A DNA stretch of 64,000 nucleotides from UBA2784 sp964494625 (GTDB lineage: Bacteria > Pseudomonadota > Alphaproteobacteria > Micropepsales > Micropepsaceae), in assembly GCA_964494625.1 (NCBI GenBank), contig CAZBRT010000004.1, positions 124,001-188,000 of the forward strand, given 5' to 3'. A program made the translations under genes and the position numbers. The notes beneath the pieces are model-generated. The model did no database searches. It saw nothing but the letters and a program-made list of their open reading frames with translations, and had not been told where the DNA came from. Of this stretch, positions 35,610 to 44,618 are shown piece after piece (position 1 is the first letter of the stretch; every line of letters begins with the position of its first letter).

Positions 35610-36032
35610 ATGGCGCATGAAGGTGCATGTTTCTGCGGCGCAGTGACCATCAAGACCACCGGCGAGCCGGAAGGCATGGGGTATTGCCATTGCCGTTCGT
35701 GCCGGTCCTGGTCCGGCGGGCCTGTGAACGCCTTCACCCTGTGGAAGCCAGCAAGCGTGCAAATCACGTCAGGCGCGCAGCATGTTGCCACCTACAACAA
35801 GACGCCGGTCAGTGACCGCAAGTACTGCAACAAGTGCGGCGGACATCTGATGACGAACCATCCATCGCTGGGGGTCGTCGATGTTTTCGCAGCCACTTTG
35901 CCGACGCTCGATTTCAAGCCGGCCCTGCACATCAACTACGCGGAAACAGTCTTGCCGATGAAAGACGGATTGCCGAAGTTCAAGGACTTCCCGGGTGCCT
36001 TCGGCGGCTCTGACGAACAGGTTGCCGAGTGA
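35610..36032 (+). CDS. GFA/CENP-V family zinc protein
   Basis: The 140-aa protein has the GFA zinc-binding cysteines: GACFCGAVTI (C7, C9), YCHCRSCRSWSG (C26, C28, C31) and KYCNKCGGHL (C73, C76). The family is named after glutathione-dependent formaldehyde-activating enzyme, but most members have no demonstrated activity. An upstream extension of the frame is antisense to the membrane-protein gene, and the ATG at 35610 follows CTGAGGG. It is a single-gene unit; ilvD starts 123 nt downstream. Confidence 0.85.
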   Translation: MAHEGACFCGAVTIKTTGEPEGMGYCHCRSCRSWSGGPVNAFTLWKPASVQITSGAQHVATYNKTPVSDRKYCNKCGGHLMTNHPSLGVVDVFAATLPTLDFKPALHINYAETVLPMKDGLPKFKDFPGAFGGSDEQVAE

Positions 36033-36155
36033 CGTTACTGTGTGGTGCGCCGGGCGCTTGTCGCCATCTTGAACCAATCAGCTAGCGCAAGGGGCGGGGA
36101 TTGTGCTGCTATCAGGCGGTGATCCTCCCCCTTTTGCTGCTGATGCCAAGAGCCC

Positions 36156-37880
36156 ATGACACGCTTCGACAAATCGAAACTGCCTTCCCGCCACGCCACA
36201 GTCGGGCCTGCGCGTGCACCGCATCGCGCCTTCTACTACGCGATGGGGCTCAAAGCAGAGGACATCGAAAAGCCGTTCGTCGGCGTTGTCTCGTGCTGGA
36301 ATGAGGCGGCCCCTTGCAACATCTCGTTGATGCGCCAGGCGCAGGCAGCCAAGGCAGGGGTGAGTGCGGCAGGCGGCACGCCGCGCGAGTTCTGCACCAT
36401 CACCGTGACTGACGGTATCGCGATGGGTCACGAAGGCATGAAGTCGTCGCTTGTCTCGCGCGAGGTGATTGCCGACAGCTGCGAGCTCACCATGCGTGGC
36501 CATTGCTATGACGCAATGGTCGGGATTGCGGGTTGCGACAAGTCGCTGCCCGGCCTGATGATGGCAATGCTTCGGCTCAACGTGCCTTCCGTTTTCATGT
36601 ATGGCGGGTCAATCAAGCCGGGCTGTGTCAAAGGCAAGGATGTCACCATTCTCGACGTGTTCGAGGGGGTGGGCGAGCATCGCGCGGGAAAGCTTTCGGA
36701 CGGCGAACTGCACGAGCTGGAAACCCATGCTTGTCCCGGTGCCGGTGCATGCGGTGGCCAGTTCACCGCCAACACGATGGCGTGTGTGTCGGAGGCGATC
36801 GGCTTTTCACTTCCCTATGCCAGCGGCGCGCCAGCCGAAATGCTCGCGCGTGATGATTTTGCCCGCCAGTCGGGCGAAGCCGTGATGGAGCTGATTGCGC
36901 GCAACATCCGCCCGCGCGACATCTGTACGCGCAAGGCGTTCGAGAATGCGGCGGCCGTGGTTGCAGCGACCGGCGGCTCCACCAATGCGGCACTGCATCT
37001 ACCCGCCATGGCGCATGAGTGCGGAATCTCTTTTGACCTGTTTGATGTGGCCGAAATCTTCCGGCGCACGCCCTATCTCGCCGATCTCAAGCCCGGCGGC
37101 CGCTTTGTCGCCAAGGACATGTTCGAGGCGGGCGGCGTGCCGATGTTGCTCAAGCTGCTCCTCGATGGCGGTTTTCTTCATGGCGATTGCATGACCGTGA
37201 CCGGCAAGACGATGGCCGAAAATCTTGCGGGCGTTGTCTTCAACCCGAAGCAGGAAGTGGTGCGGCCATTGTCAAACCCCTTGTCGCCGGAAGGCGGCGT
37301 GGTCGGCCTCAAAGGCACGCTCGCACCCCAGGGCGGCATCGTGAAAGTGGCGGGCATGAAGCGATTGCAGTTCCGCGGACCCGCGCGCTGCTTTGACTGC
37401 GAGGAAGATGCCTTTGCCGCAGTGGACGCAGGCCAGATCAAGGCGGGCGATGTCATCGTCATCCGCTACGAGGGGCCAAAGGGCGGACCGGGGATGCGCG
37501 AGATGCTCTCCACCACTTCGGCCATCTATGGTCAGGGATTGGGCGAGAGCGTTGCGCTCATTACCGATGGCCGCTTCTCGGGTGCTACGCGTGGCTTCTG
37601 CATCGGTCATGTGGGGCCAGAGGCGCAAGCGGGTGGTCCCATCGCGCTGGTCAAGGATGGCGACATGATCGCCATTGATGCGGAGAAGGGCACGCTCGAC
37701 CTTGAAGTATCCAAAGATGAACTCGCGCGCCGTCATACGGCGTGGAAACCGCGCAAGCACATGTACACGTCAGGCACGTTGTGGAAATACGCGCAACTCG
37801 TTGGCGATGCCCGCCACGGCGCGGTCACGCATGGCGGCGCACGCGCAGAATCCCATGTCTATGCGGATATTGAGGGGTGA
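36156..37880 (+). CDS. ilvD: Dihydroxy-acid dehydratase (IlvD/Edd family)
   Basis: The 574-aa protein shows the cluster-binding cysteines in SCWNEAAPCN, AGCDKSLPGLMMAM and CPGAGACGGQFTANTM, plus GRFSGATRGFCIGHVGPEA near the C terminus. It converts 2,3-dihydroxyisovalerate and its homologue to the 2-oxo acids of valine and isoleucine synthesis. Some alphaproteobacterial IlvD/Edd members act on sugar acids instead, so a sugar-acid dehydratase role cannot be excluded from sequence alone. Length and motifs favour the amino-acid enzyme. No other ilv gene is nearby. Confidence 0.85.
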   Translation: MTRFDKSKLPSRHATVGPARAPHRAFYYAMGLKAEDIEKPFVGVVSCWNEAAPCNISLMRQAQAAKAGVSAAGGTPREFCTITVTDGIAMGHEGMKSSLVSREVIADSCELTMRGHCYDAMVGIAGCDKSLPGLMMAMLRLNVPSVFMYGGSIKPGCVKGKDVTILDVFEGVGEHRAGKLSDGELHELETHACPGAGACGGQFTANTMACVSEAIGFSLPYASGAPAEMLARDDFARQSGEAVMELIARNIRPRDICTRKAFENAAAVVAATGGSTNAALHLPAMAHECGISFDLFDVAEIFRRTPYLADLKPGGRFVAKDMFEAGGVPMLLKLLLDGGFLHGDCMTVTGKTMAENLAGVVFNPKQEVVRPLSNPLSPEGGVVGLKGTLAPQGGIVKVAGMKRLQFRGPARCFDCEEDAFAAVDAGQIKAGDVIVIRYEGPKGGPGMREMLSTTSAIYGQGLGESVALITDGRFSGATRGFCIGHVGPEAQAGGPIALVKDGDMIAIDAEKGTLDLEVSKDELARRHTAWKPRKHMYTSGTLWKYAQLVGDARHGAVTHGGARAESHVYADIEG

Positions 37881-37949
37881 ACTTCGATTGACGGCTGTTC
37901 CGTCCCTCGCCCCGCGCTTCAAGCTGGGAGAGCGAAAATAGTTGGTGTG

Positions 37950-38735
37950 TTAGCTTGCAAACTCCGCCCATACCGGCACGTGATCTGACGGCTTGTCGAG
38001 ATCGCGCACATGCTTGTCGATGCCGGCTGCTTCAAGACGGTCGGCGGCGAGCGGCGAGAGCATCAGATGGTCGATGCGCAGGCCGTTGTTCTTCGGCCAG
38101 GCACCCGCCTGATAATCCCAGAACGTGTAAATTTCCTTGGCGCTGGTGCAGGCACGCACGGCGTCCGTCAGCCCCAGCGCGCGATAGCGACGGAAGAAGT
38201 CACGCACTTCGCTGCGGAACAGCGCGTCATCCTTCCAGGCTTTCGGAGCGTGGCAGTCGATCTCCTCGGGCATGATGTTGTAATCGCCCATCACCACCAG
38301 CGGCATGTCGGGCGATTTCAATTCGCCCTCGACCCACGCATAGAGCGCCTCAAGCCAGCGCTGCTTGTATTCCCATTTTTCGCCGGGGACGGGATTGCCG
38401 TTGGGCACATAGAGATTGGCGACATGAAAGGGCGCGCCTCCCTTGGGAAAGATGCGCGCCGCGATGAAGCGCGATTGCTCGTCGGCAAAGCCGGGCAGCC
38501 CGCGCGTCACATCCTCCATCGGATGTCTTGAGAGGAGGGCGACGCCGTTATAGGTCTTTTGCCCGAACACTTCGCAGCGATAGCCCAGCGCCTCGATCTC
38601 AGGGCGCGGGAAGGCATCATCGACGCATTTGATTTCCTGCAGGCCCGCCACATCGGGCGCGCGCGCTTTCAGCCAACCGGTGACGGCGGGCAGATGGGCC
38701 TTGATCGAGTTCACGTTGTAAGTGGCGATGCGCAT
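37950..38735 (-). CDS. xthA: Exodeoxyribonuclease III
   Basis: The 261-aa EEP-family nuclease has RIATYNVNSIKAHL, the metal Glu in LQEIKCVDD, VVMGDYNIMPEEID, and the final catalytic GLRIDHLMLS and SDHVPVWAEF. It is an AP endonuclease and 3'-5' exonuclease used in base-excision repair. Its first 25 nt double as the last codons of the orphan gene upstream, so its natural leader has been lost or replaced. It is presumably transcribed from the erpA promoter through that gene. Confidence 0.93.
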   Translation of the reverse strand: MRIATYNVNSIKAHLPAVTGWLKARAPDVAGLQEIKCVDDAFPRPEIEALGYRCEVFGQKTYNGVALLSRHPMEDVTRGLPGFADEQSRFIAARIFPKGGAPFHVANLYVPNGNPVPGEKWEYKQRWLEALYAWVEGELKSPDMPLVVMGDYNIMPEEIDCHAPKAWKDDALFRSEVRDFFRRYRALGLTDAVRACTSAKEIYTFWDYQAGAWPKNNGLRIDHLMLSPLAADRLEAAGIDKHVRDLDKPSDHVPVWAEFAS

Positions 38736-39322
38736 TTATAAATTTTCTCGACATCCTCTTGCGTGTGCAGCTTGCCACCTATTTCTATTACCAGATGGTC
38801 ACAAGAGATGCGTCGCCTTTGCCGAACACGAAGTGCTAACTCCGAGAATCCTCGGTACGCATCCTTTTGGAGAGGCTGGCTCCTCCGGTGACTCAGGAAT
38901 TTCAACAACCGCGAGTGAGAACGCACAATACTCTCACCCCAATTGTCGATGAAAAAATTCATCAATGACTTTGAAAATAATGAAAAGGGGAAGAGGCCTG
39001 AAAACCAGCGTTTTGGAAGAACAAAGGCTGCAAGGTTATTGTAAGATGCGCAAACTGTGGCGGCATCTATGTTGAGTCCACGTTGCCACTCGTGTTCATC
39101 ACATTCAACCCAAGAAACACTATCGGGTAAAGGCAGGCTGAGCATTATTCGCCTGCGCGCGTCCCTAACCTTGTTATCCTCGATGTGTTTTAACAACTCA
39201 AATGCACGTTGACGCATATAATGGTAAGCGGCAAATGAAAACGCTAGAAGCGCGCCAATAGCTGCCACGAGCGTTGCCCAATTGCGGACCACTTCAGAGA
39301 GTTCCTTGGGAGCTTGATCCAT
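38711..39322 (-). CDS. Orphan membrane-anchored hypothetical protein (lower GC)
   Basis: The 203-aa protein has one N-terminal membrane helix at about residues 14-33 (NWATLVAAIGALLAFSFAAY) followed by YMRQRAFELLKHIEDNKVRDARRRI and a basic C-terminal part. This general layout resembles DUF4760-type proteins, but I cannot confirm it. The base composition is visibly more AT-rich than erpA and xthA on either side. It starts 3 nt after the erpA stop, and its last eight codons are read out of frame from the start of xthA, which suggests insertion between two previously adjacent genes. Confidence 0.65.
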   Translation of the reverse strand: MDQAPKELSEVVRNWATLVAAIGALLAFSFAAYHYMRQRAFELLKHIEDNKVRDARRRIMLSLPLPDSVSWVECDEHEWQRGLNIDAATVCASYNNLAAFVLPKRWFSGLFPFSLFSKSLMNFFIDNWGESIVRSHSRLLKFLSHRRSQPLQKDAYRGFSELALRVRQRRRISCDHLVIEIGGKLHTQEDVEKIYKCASPLTT

Positions 39323-39325
39323 CGT

Positions 39326-39667
39326 CTACACCGAAAACGACGTCCCGCAGCCGCAAGACGATTTCGCGTTCGGGTTTCTGATCTGGAACGAGGCGCCAAT
39401 CAGGTCGTCCACCCAGTCCAGTTCGCTGTCCTTCAGAAGGTCGAGCGACACATTGTCGATCAGCACGCGGGCGCCGTCCCGCTCGATCAGCAGGTCGTCT
39501 TCGGTCCGCGCATCATCAAACGAGAAGCCGTACTGGAAGCCGGAACAGCCGCCACCCGACACCGCAACGCGCAGCATGGCGCCCGGCGCCTGCCCGGCCA
39601 GGATCGTGTTGATCTTGGCCGCGGCCCGCGCGGTCAGGGAGAAGGGAAGGGTTGCTGTCTCGGTCAT
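39326..39667 (-). CDS. erpA: Iron-sulfur cluster insertion protein ErpA (A-type carrier)
   Basis: The 113-aa HesB/IscA-family protein has the three conserved cysteines: one in SGGGCSGFQYGF and two in the C-terminal SSCGCGTSF. ILIDNVSLDLL-type sequence appears as VLIDNVSLDLLKDSELDWVDDL. It carries 2Fe-2S or 4Fe-4S clusters to apo-enzymes. The start is divergent from dgt with a 50-nt shared promoter region. The hypothetical gene and xthA follow on the same strand. Confidence 0.93.
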   Translation of the reverse strand: MTETATLPFSLTARAAAKINTILAGQAPGAMLRVAVSGGGCSGFQYGFSFDDARTEDDLLIERDGARVLIDNVSLDLLKDSELDWVDDLIGASFQIRNPNAKSSCGCGTSFSV

Positions 39668-39717
39668 GCTCGATTGGGGCCGTTTTCACCGTCACGTATC
39701 CCGTATATGTAAGGGGC

Positions 39718-40917
39718 ATGAGCGCGAATTCAAAGCCCCGGCCCGTCCTGGCCGCCTATGCCGCCGATTGGACCAAATCCCAAGGCCGCCTGCACGCGGA
39801 GCCGGAAAGCGCAACGCGCACGCCCTTCCAGCGCGACCGGGACCGCATTATTCATGCCGCCGCCTTCCGCCGCCTGAAGCACAAGACCCAAGTCTTCGTG
39901 TTCCACGAGGGGGACCATTTCCGCACAAGGCTGACCCATAGTCTGGAGGTTGCCCAGATTGCCCGCTCAATCGCCCGCACGCTGGGGCTGGACGAGGATC
40001 TGGCCGAGACGCTGGCCCTGTCGCATGACCTTGGGCACACCTGCTTTGGCCATGCGGGCGAGGATGCGCTGGATGCCTGCATGGCCCCCTTTGGCGGGTT
40101 CGACCATAACGGGCAGGCGCTCAAGATCGTCACGCAGCTGGAGCAGCGTTACCCAAAGTTCGATGGCCTGAACCTCACCTGGGAAACATTGGAGGGGCTC
40201 GTCAAGCACAACGGCCCGCTGACAGGCCCCCATGCCACGCGCAAGGCGGGCGAGTTCATCCTCGGCTACAACAAACGTCACGACCTTGCGCTCGACCGCT
40301 TTGCCAGCATCGAGGCGCAAGTCGCTGCGATTTCAGATGATATTGCCTACAACAATCACGACATTGACGACGGTCTTCGCGCGGGATTGTTCAATGTTGA
40401 CGACCTGATGGCCCTGCCTCTGGTGGGCGATCTCTTCCGCAGCGCGTTTGACCGTTTCCCCGGCGTTGACGCGGATCGGGTGGTGCAGGAGGCGATCCGC
40501 GACCTGATCGGGCTCATGGTCGGTAATGTGGTCGCCGAGGTGGGCAAGCGTATCCAGTCTGCCGGGATCGCCAGCGCCGCAGACGTGCGCAACCACAAGG
40601 CCGCGCTTGCGGGATTTTCCGGTTCGCTTGCCCGCGATACCGGCGTTCTGCGGCAATTCCTGTTCGACCGGATGTATCGCCACCATCGGGTCTGGCGCAT
40701 GGCGGTGAAGGCCAAGCGCATCGTGGCCGACTTGTTTGGCGCGTTTCTGGACGATCCCCGCCTTCTGCCCGAGGAATGGCGCGGTCAGTGCGCCAAGCCC
40801 GGAGAGGAGGGCACCGCCAAGGCGGTGGCCGACTACATCGCCGGCATGACTGACCGCTACGCGCTGGTCGAACATCGGCGGCTTTTCGGGCTGGATTTAT
40901 GGCCCCAAGCTGAGTGA
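39718..40917 (+). CDS. dgt: dGTP triphosphohydrolase-like HD-domain protein
   Basis: The 399-aa protein has the dNTPase signature TPFQRDRDRIIHAAAFRRLKHKTQV, then FRTRLTHSLEVAQIARSIAR and the HD motif SHDLGHTCFGHAGEDAL, with later DDIAYNNHDIDDGLRAG. It hydrolyses dNTPs to nucleosides and triphosphate, so it limits dNTP pools. The ATG at 39718 follows AAGGGG; in-frame codons upstream lie in the divergent promoter region. The erpA-dgt divergent pair is common in alphaproteobacteria. Confidence 0.92.
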   Translation: MSANSKPRPVLAAYAADWTKSQGRLHAEPESATRTPFQRDRDRIIHAAAFRRLKHKTQVFVFHEGDHFRTRLTHSLEVAQIARSIARTLGLDEDLAETLALSHDLGHTCFGHAGEDALDACMAPFGGFDHNGQALKIVTQLEQRYPKFDGLNLTWETLEGLVKHNGPLTGPHATRKAGEFILGYNKRHDLALDRFASIEAQVAAISDDIAYNNHDIDDGLRAGLFNVDDLMALPLVGDLFRSAFDRFPGVDADRVVQEAIRDLIGLMVGNVVAEVGKRIQSAGIASAADVRNHKAALAGFSGSLARDTGVLRQFLFDRMYRHHRVWRMAVKAKRIVADLFGAFLDDPRLLPEEWRGQCAKPGEEGTAKAVADYIAGMTDRYALVEHRRLFGLDLWPQAE

Positions 40918-41100
40918 GGGCGGAGTGACTGGCCAGCAGTCGGGCAGGAGGCTGCCAAAAATTCAGTCGAACCGGGTCGTTACGGGCACGATTTGGCCGC
41001 AAGTCGTTTGCTAAACTCCCTGTTCGGGGCATGATTCGAATTTGGCGCGGCATCCTTTCATTTGCGCCACCCCAGTACGGAAGCAGTGCGGGACAAGCTG

Positions 41101-41925
41101 ATGACCCATCTCGACCGTGGCGCCTACGAGCCGGAATATGACGATCCCCTGACCTATGACGAGGCAGAGGACGAGGCGGAGTCGTCTGGCCGCTCGCCAC
41201 TGTTCCTGACGCTCGCAGTCCTGGTGCTGCTGGCCTTTGCTGCCGTTGTCTGGGTTGCCTATCAGCAGGGCGTCCGCCAATCGGATCGCGGCGGCCCGCC
41301 GGTCATCGTTGCGGACAATACGCCCGTGCGCGTGCCGCCGACCGATCCGGGTGGCGCAACGGTGCCCGATCAGGACAAGCTGATCTATGACCGTATCACG
41401 GGCGATACGACCGAGCCCGTCGAAACCCTGATGCCGCCGGCGGAAGACCCGGTTCCGCTGCCCACGGCTCCCGTGCCTACACCTACCGGTTCGCGCGGCG
41501 ACGCGGGTCCGGTTGAGGATATCACAGGGCCGCCGGTCGAAACGATCGTGGCCGCTCCGCCTCCGGTTCGCGACACCACACCCACAGAGGTTGCGCCCAG
41601 TATTCCGACGGAAGACCTCGCAACGCTTGATCCTGGTTTGCCTGCAGCTGCGGCGGCTGAAGTTTCCCCCACTTCAGGCGCTTTTGTGGTGCAGGTCGGC
41701 TCCTATGCCAGCGGCGAGCTGGCTGCCTCCGCCTGGCAGGAGGTCAAGAGCGCCAATCAGGAATTGCTGGCGGGCCTCAAGCCGGACATCAAGCCGGTTG
41801 ATCTGGGTGAGCGCGGCACGTGGTATCGCCTGCGCATCGGCCCCTTTGCCACGCGCGGCGAAGCCAATGACCTTTGCCAGAAGCTTTCGGCGCGCGGGCG
41901 GGATTGCCTGATCGCCAAGCCGTAA
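41101..41925 (+). CDS. SPOR-domain membrane protein
   Basis: The product is about 274 aa. It has an acidic cytoplasmic N terminus, a membrane helix (LFLTLAVLVLLAFAAVVWVAY), a long proline/threonine-rich periplasmic linker, and a C-terminal SPOR domain (AFVVQVGSYASGELAASAWQ, then WYRLRIGPFATRGEANDLCQKL). SPOR domains bind denuded peptidoglycan at the division septum. The start is uncertain: ATG at 41101 (GGGACA ahead), GTG at 41086 or TTG at 41062. It leads the nagZ-scpA-scpB group, so it probably acts in cell-wall remodelling. Confidence 0.85.
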   Translation: MTHLDRGAYEPEYDDPLTYDEAEDEAESSGRSPLFLTLAVLVLLAFAAVVWVAYQQGVRQSDRGGPPVIVADNTPVRVPPTDPGGATVPDQDKLIYDRITGDTTEPVETLMPPAEDPVPLPTAPVPTPTGSRGDAGPVEDITGPPVETIVAAPPPVRDTTPTEVAPSIPTEDLATLDPGLPAAAAAEVSPTSGAFVVQVGSYASGELAASAWQEVKSANQELLAGLKPDIKPVDLGERGTWYRLRIGPFATRGEANDLCQKLSARGRDCLIAKP

Positions 41926-41996
41926 CACCACGAATGGGGGAGGCCGGAGCTCACGCGCTGGTGCGCGAGGGGCAAACCGGTCCGGGGGATGACAGC

Positions 41997-43022
41997 GTGC
42001 TTGTCAGTGCATCCATTTTCGGCTGTGCCGGAACTACACTTTCGACCGAAGAGCGGGCGTTCTTTCGCGACGCACGGCCGTGGGGCTTTATCCTGTTCAC
42101 CCGCAATTGCGAAAATCCCGACCAGGTTCGGCGCCTGACGGCATCACTGCGCGAAAGCGTTGCGCGCGACGCGCCCATCTTCATCGATCAGGAAGGCGGT
42201 CGCGTTGCCCGGCTGAAGCCGCCGCATTGGCGCGTGTCGCCGCCGGCCGCCCAGTTCGGCGCATTGTTCCGCGATACGGAGGAGGGGGCGCGCGAAGCCA
42301 CCTACCTCAATGCGCGGCTGATCGCCTCCGAGCTCATCGATCTTGGCATCAATGCCGATTGCATGCCGTGCCTTGATGTTCCGATGGCAGGCGCGCACGA
42401 CATCATCGGCGACCGCGCCTTTGACCGCGACGCGCGCACGGTGATCGAACTCGGCCGTGCCTTTGCCGAGGGTCTTCTGGACGGCGGTGTGCTGCCCGTT
42501 GCCAAACACATTCCCGGCCACGGCCGCGCCGGTGCTGACAGCCACGAGGCGCTGCCCGTTGTCGATGCGCCGCACGAGGAATTGAGCCGGACCGATTTCG
42601 TCACCTTCCGCGGCCTCAACACGCTGCCGATGGCGATGACGGCGCATGTGGTCTATTCGGCGCTGGATGCGCAACGCTGCGCAACGCTTTCACCCCGGAT
42701 CATCCACACGGTCATTCGCGGCGAGATCGGCTTTCAGGGGCTTCTGATGAGTGATGATCTCGGCATGAAAGCGCTTGCCGGCAGCTTTTCCGAGCGCGCA
42801 AGGCTGGCGCTGAACGCGGGCTGCGACGTGGTCCTCCACTGCAACGGCAATCTGGACGAAATGAAATCGGTGATGGAAGGCACGCGCAAGCTGGCCGCTG
42901 AGGCCGCAGAGCGTGCGGATGCTGCCCTTGCGTGCTTGCGCAAGGCGGCCCCCGTTGATATCGACGGGATGGAAAAGCGCATTGCCCGGATCATGAGCGA
43001 GCGCCAGGTGGAAAGCGCATGA
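41997..43022 (+). CDS. nagZ: Beta-N-acetylhexosaminidase (NagZ)
   Basis: The 341-aa glycoside hydrolase family 3 enzyme has ILFTRNCENPDQ, the IDQEGGRVARLK motif, the catalytic-loop KHIPGHGRAGADSHEALP (His and Asp pair), and the nucleophile Asp in LLMSDDLGMKAL. It removes GlcNAc from anhydro-muropeptides in the cytoplasm during wall recycling. GTG at 41997 has GGGGGA about 8 nt upstream and gives a family-typical N terminus; ATG at 41934 lacks a ribosome site. Its stop overlaps the scpA start (ATGA). Confidence 0.92.
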   Translation: MLVSASIFGCAGTTLSTEERAFFRDARPWGFILFTRNCENPDQVRRLTASLRESVARDAPIFIDQEGGRVARLKPPHWRVSPPAAQFGALFRDTEEGAREATYLNARLIASELIDLGINADCMPCLDVPMAGAHDIIGDRAFDRDARTVIELGRAFAEGLLDGGVLPVAKHIPGHGRAGADSHEALPVVDAPHEELSRTDFVTFRGLNTLPMAMTAHVVYSALDAQRCATLSPRIIHTVIRGEIGFQGLLMSDDLGMKALAGSFSERARLALNAGCDVVLHCNGNLDEMKSVMEGTRKLAAEAAERADAALACLRKAAPVDIDGMEKRIARIMSERQVESA

Positions 43023-43879
43023 GCGGTTCTGACGAAAACAAGGTTAACGCTGCCGAGCCCGATGGCGCCGAGGCGGATGCGTTTGAAGCGTCGGCCGTCG
43101 CAGCGCCGTCTGAGGCATCGGGCGCCGCTCTTCTGGTCGATGTAAGCGGCTTTGAAGGTCCGCTTGACCTTTTGCTCGCGCTGGCCCGGTCGCAGAAAGT
43201 GGACCTTCGCAAGATTTCCATCCTTGCGCTGGCCGACCAATATCTCGAATTCATCAACGGCGCACGGAAGCTGGAACTGGACCTTGCCGCCGACTATCTG
43301 GTGATGGCGGCGTGGCTAGCCTATCTGAAAAGCAAATTGTTGCTGCCGGATGAAAGCACGCCGGACGGCGAACCGACCGGTGAAGAGCTTGCGGCGCGGC
43401 TTGCCTTCCGCCTGCAGAAGCTTGAAGCGATGCGTGAGGCTGCCGCGCGCCTCATGGCGCGTGACCGGCTGGGCCGCGACGTGTTCGGGCGCGGCATGCC
43501 CGAGGGCATCCGCCTGATCCGCACCCCGCAATGGGGCGACAATATTTTCGACCTGCTGAAGGCCTATGCCGAACAGCGGGTGAAGAAGTTCGGCGGCAAA
43601 TATGCGATCACGCGCGCACCGGTCTACGCGATCGAGGAGGCGCGCAAGCGGCTTGAATCGATGCTGGGTGCCATTCCGGACTGGAGCCGCCTTGAAGCTT
43701 TGCTGCCGGAAGGATACGGGCTGGGCAAGATGAAGCGCACGGCCATCGCGAGCACGCTTTCCGCGAGCCTTGAGATGGCGCGCGACGGCAAGGTGGAGTT
43801 GCGCCAGATGTCGCCGTTCGGTGCCATTTACCTGCGCCAGAAGACGGCCAACGACAAGGGAGAACCGGCCCATGGATGA
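43019..43879 (+). CDS. scpA: Segregation and condensation protein A
   Basis: The 286-aa kleisin has the conserved N-terminal GFEGPLDLLLALARSQKVDLRKISI, then QYLEFINGARKLELDLAADYLVMAAWLAYLKSKLLLP, and a C-terminal winged-helix part around KRTAIASTLSASLEMARDGKVEL. With ScpB it bridges the SMC ATPase to compact chromosomes. The first 40 residues are an acidic alanine-rich extension. It overlaps nagZ by four bases and scpB starts just before its stop. Confidence 0.94.
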   Translation: MSGSDENKVNAAEPDGAEADAFEASAVAAPSEASGAALLVDVSGFEGPLDLLLALARSQKVDLRKISILALADQYLEFINGARKLELDLAADYLVMAAWLAYLKSKLLLPDESTPDGEPTGEELAARLAFRLQKLEAMREAAARLMARDRLGRDVFGRGMPEGIRLIRTPQWGDNIFDLLKAYAEQRVKKFGGKYAITRAPVYAIEEARKRLESMLGAIPDWSRLEALLPEGYGLGKMKRTAIASTLSASLEMARDGKVELRQMSPFGAIYLRQKTANDKGEPAHG

Positions 43880-44618
43880 GGGTGCCATGACCAAGCGCGA
43901 CGACCGCGAAGATGACGGGGTTGATGGCGCGGCGCCGGGCGAGGGCGCGGCAGAGGGGATGCCGGTTGCTCAGCTGCGCGCTGCGACCAACGAGCATATC
44001 CGCATGCTGGAGGCGATCCTGTTTGCAGCCAGCGAACCCCTTGACGAGGAAACCATCGCGGACCGCCTGCCGGAAGGCGCGGACGTGACTGGGTTGATCG
44101 CGCATCTGCAGTCGCTCTATTCGACCCGCGGCGTCAATCTGGTGGCGGTTGCCGGCAAATGGTCGCTGCGCACGGCAGGCGACCTTGCCTTCCTGATGCG
44201 GCGCGAAGCCGTCGACCAGAAGCGCCTCTCGCGCGCGGCGCTGGAGACACTCGCCATCGTCGCCTATCATCAGCCGGTGACGCGCGCCGAGATCGAAGAC
44301 ATCCGCGGCGTGACCGTGTCCAAGGGCACGCTCGACCTTCTGCTCCAGATCGGCTGGGTGAAGATGCGCGGCAAGCGGCGCACGCCGGGCCGTCCTGTCA
44401 CCTATGGAACGACCAGCGATTTCCTTGCGCATTTCGGCCTTGAGGGCCTTTCAGAACTTCCCGGCATCGACGAGATGCGCCTTGCGGGCCTGCTTGAACT
44501 CAAGATTCCCGCGGGCTTTGCCATTCCCCAGCCCAGCGACGCGCTGGCCGCAGACGAAGACCCGCTGGATGGCGACGAGCTTGACCTTCTGAAAACCGGC
44601 GGTGACGAACTGCCGTGA
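43872..44618 (+). CDS. scpB: Segregation and condensation protein B
   Basis: The 248-aa protein has two winged helices. The first is MLEAILFAASEPLDEETIADRL, the second RAALETLAIVAYHQPVTRAEIEDIRGV, followed by VTYGTTSDFLAHFGLEGLSELP, all standard ScpB landmarks. It dimerises and binds ScpA within the SMC complex. ATG at 43872 (AAGGGAGA upstream, 8-nt overlap with scpA) is chosen; ATG at 43887 is an alternative. Its stop overlaps the GTG start of an ABC ATPase gene (GTGA). Confidence 0.94.
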   Translation: MDEGAMTKRDDREDDGVDGAAPGEGAAEGMPVAQLRAATNEHIRMLEAILFAASEPLDEETIADRLPEGADVTGLIAHLQSLYSTRGVNLVAVAGKWSLRTAGDLAFLMRREAVDQKRLSRAALETLAIVAYHQPVTRAEIEDIRGVTVSKGTLDLLLQIGWVKMRGKRRTPGRPVTYGTTSDFLAHFGLEGLSELPGIDEMRLAGLLELKIPAGFAIPQPSDALAADEDPLDGDELDLLKTGGDELP

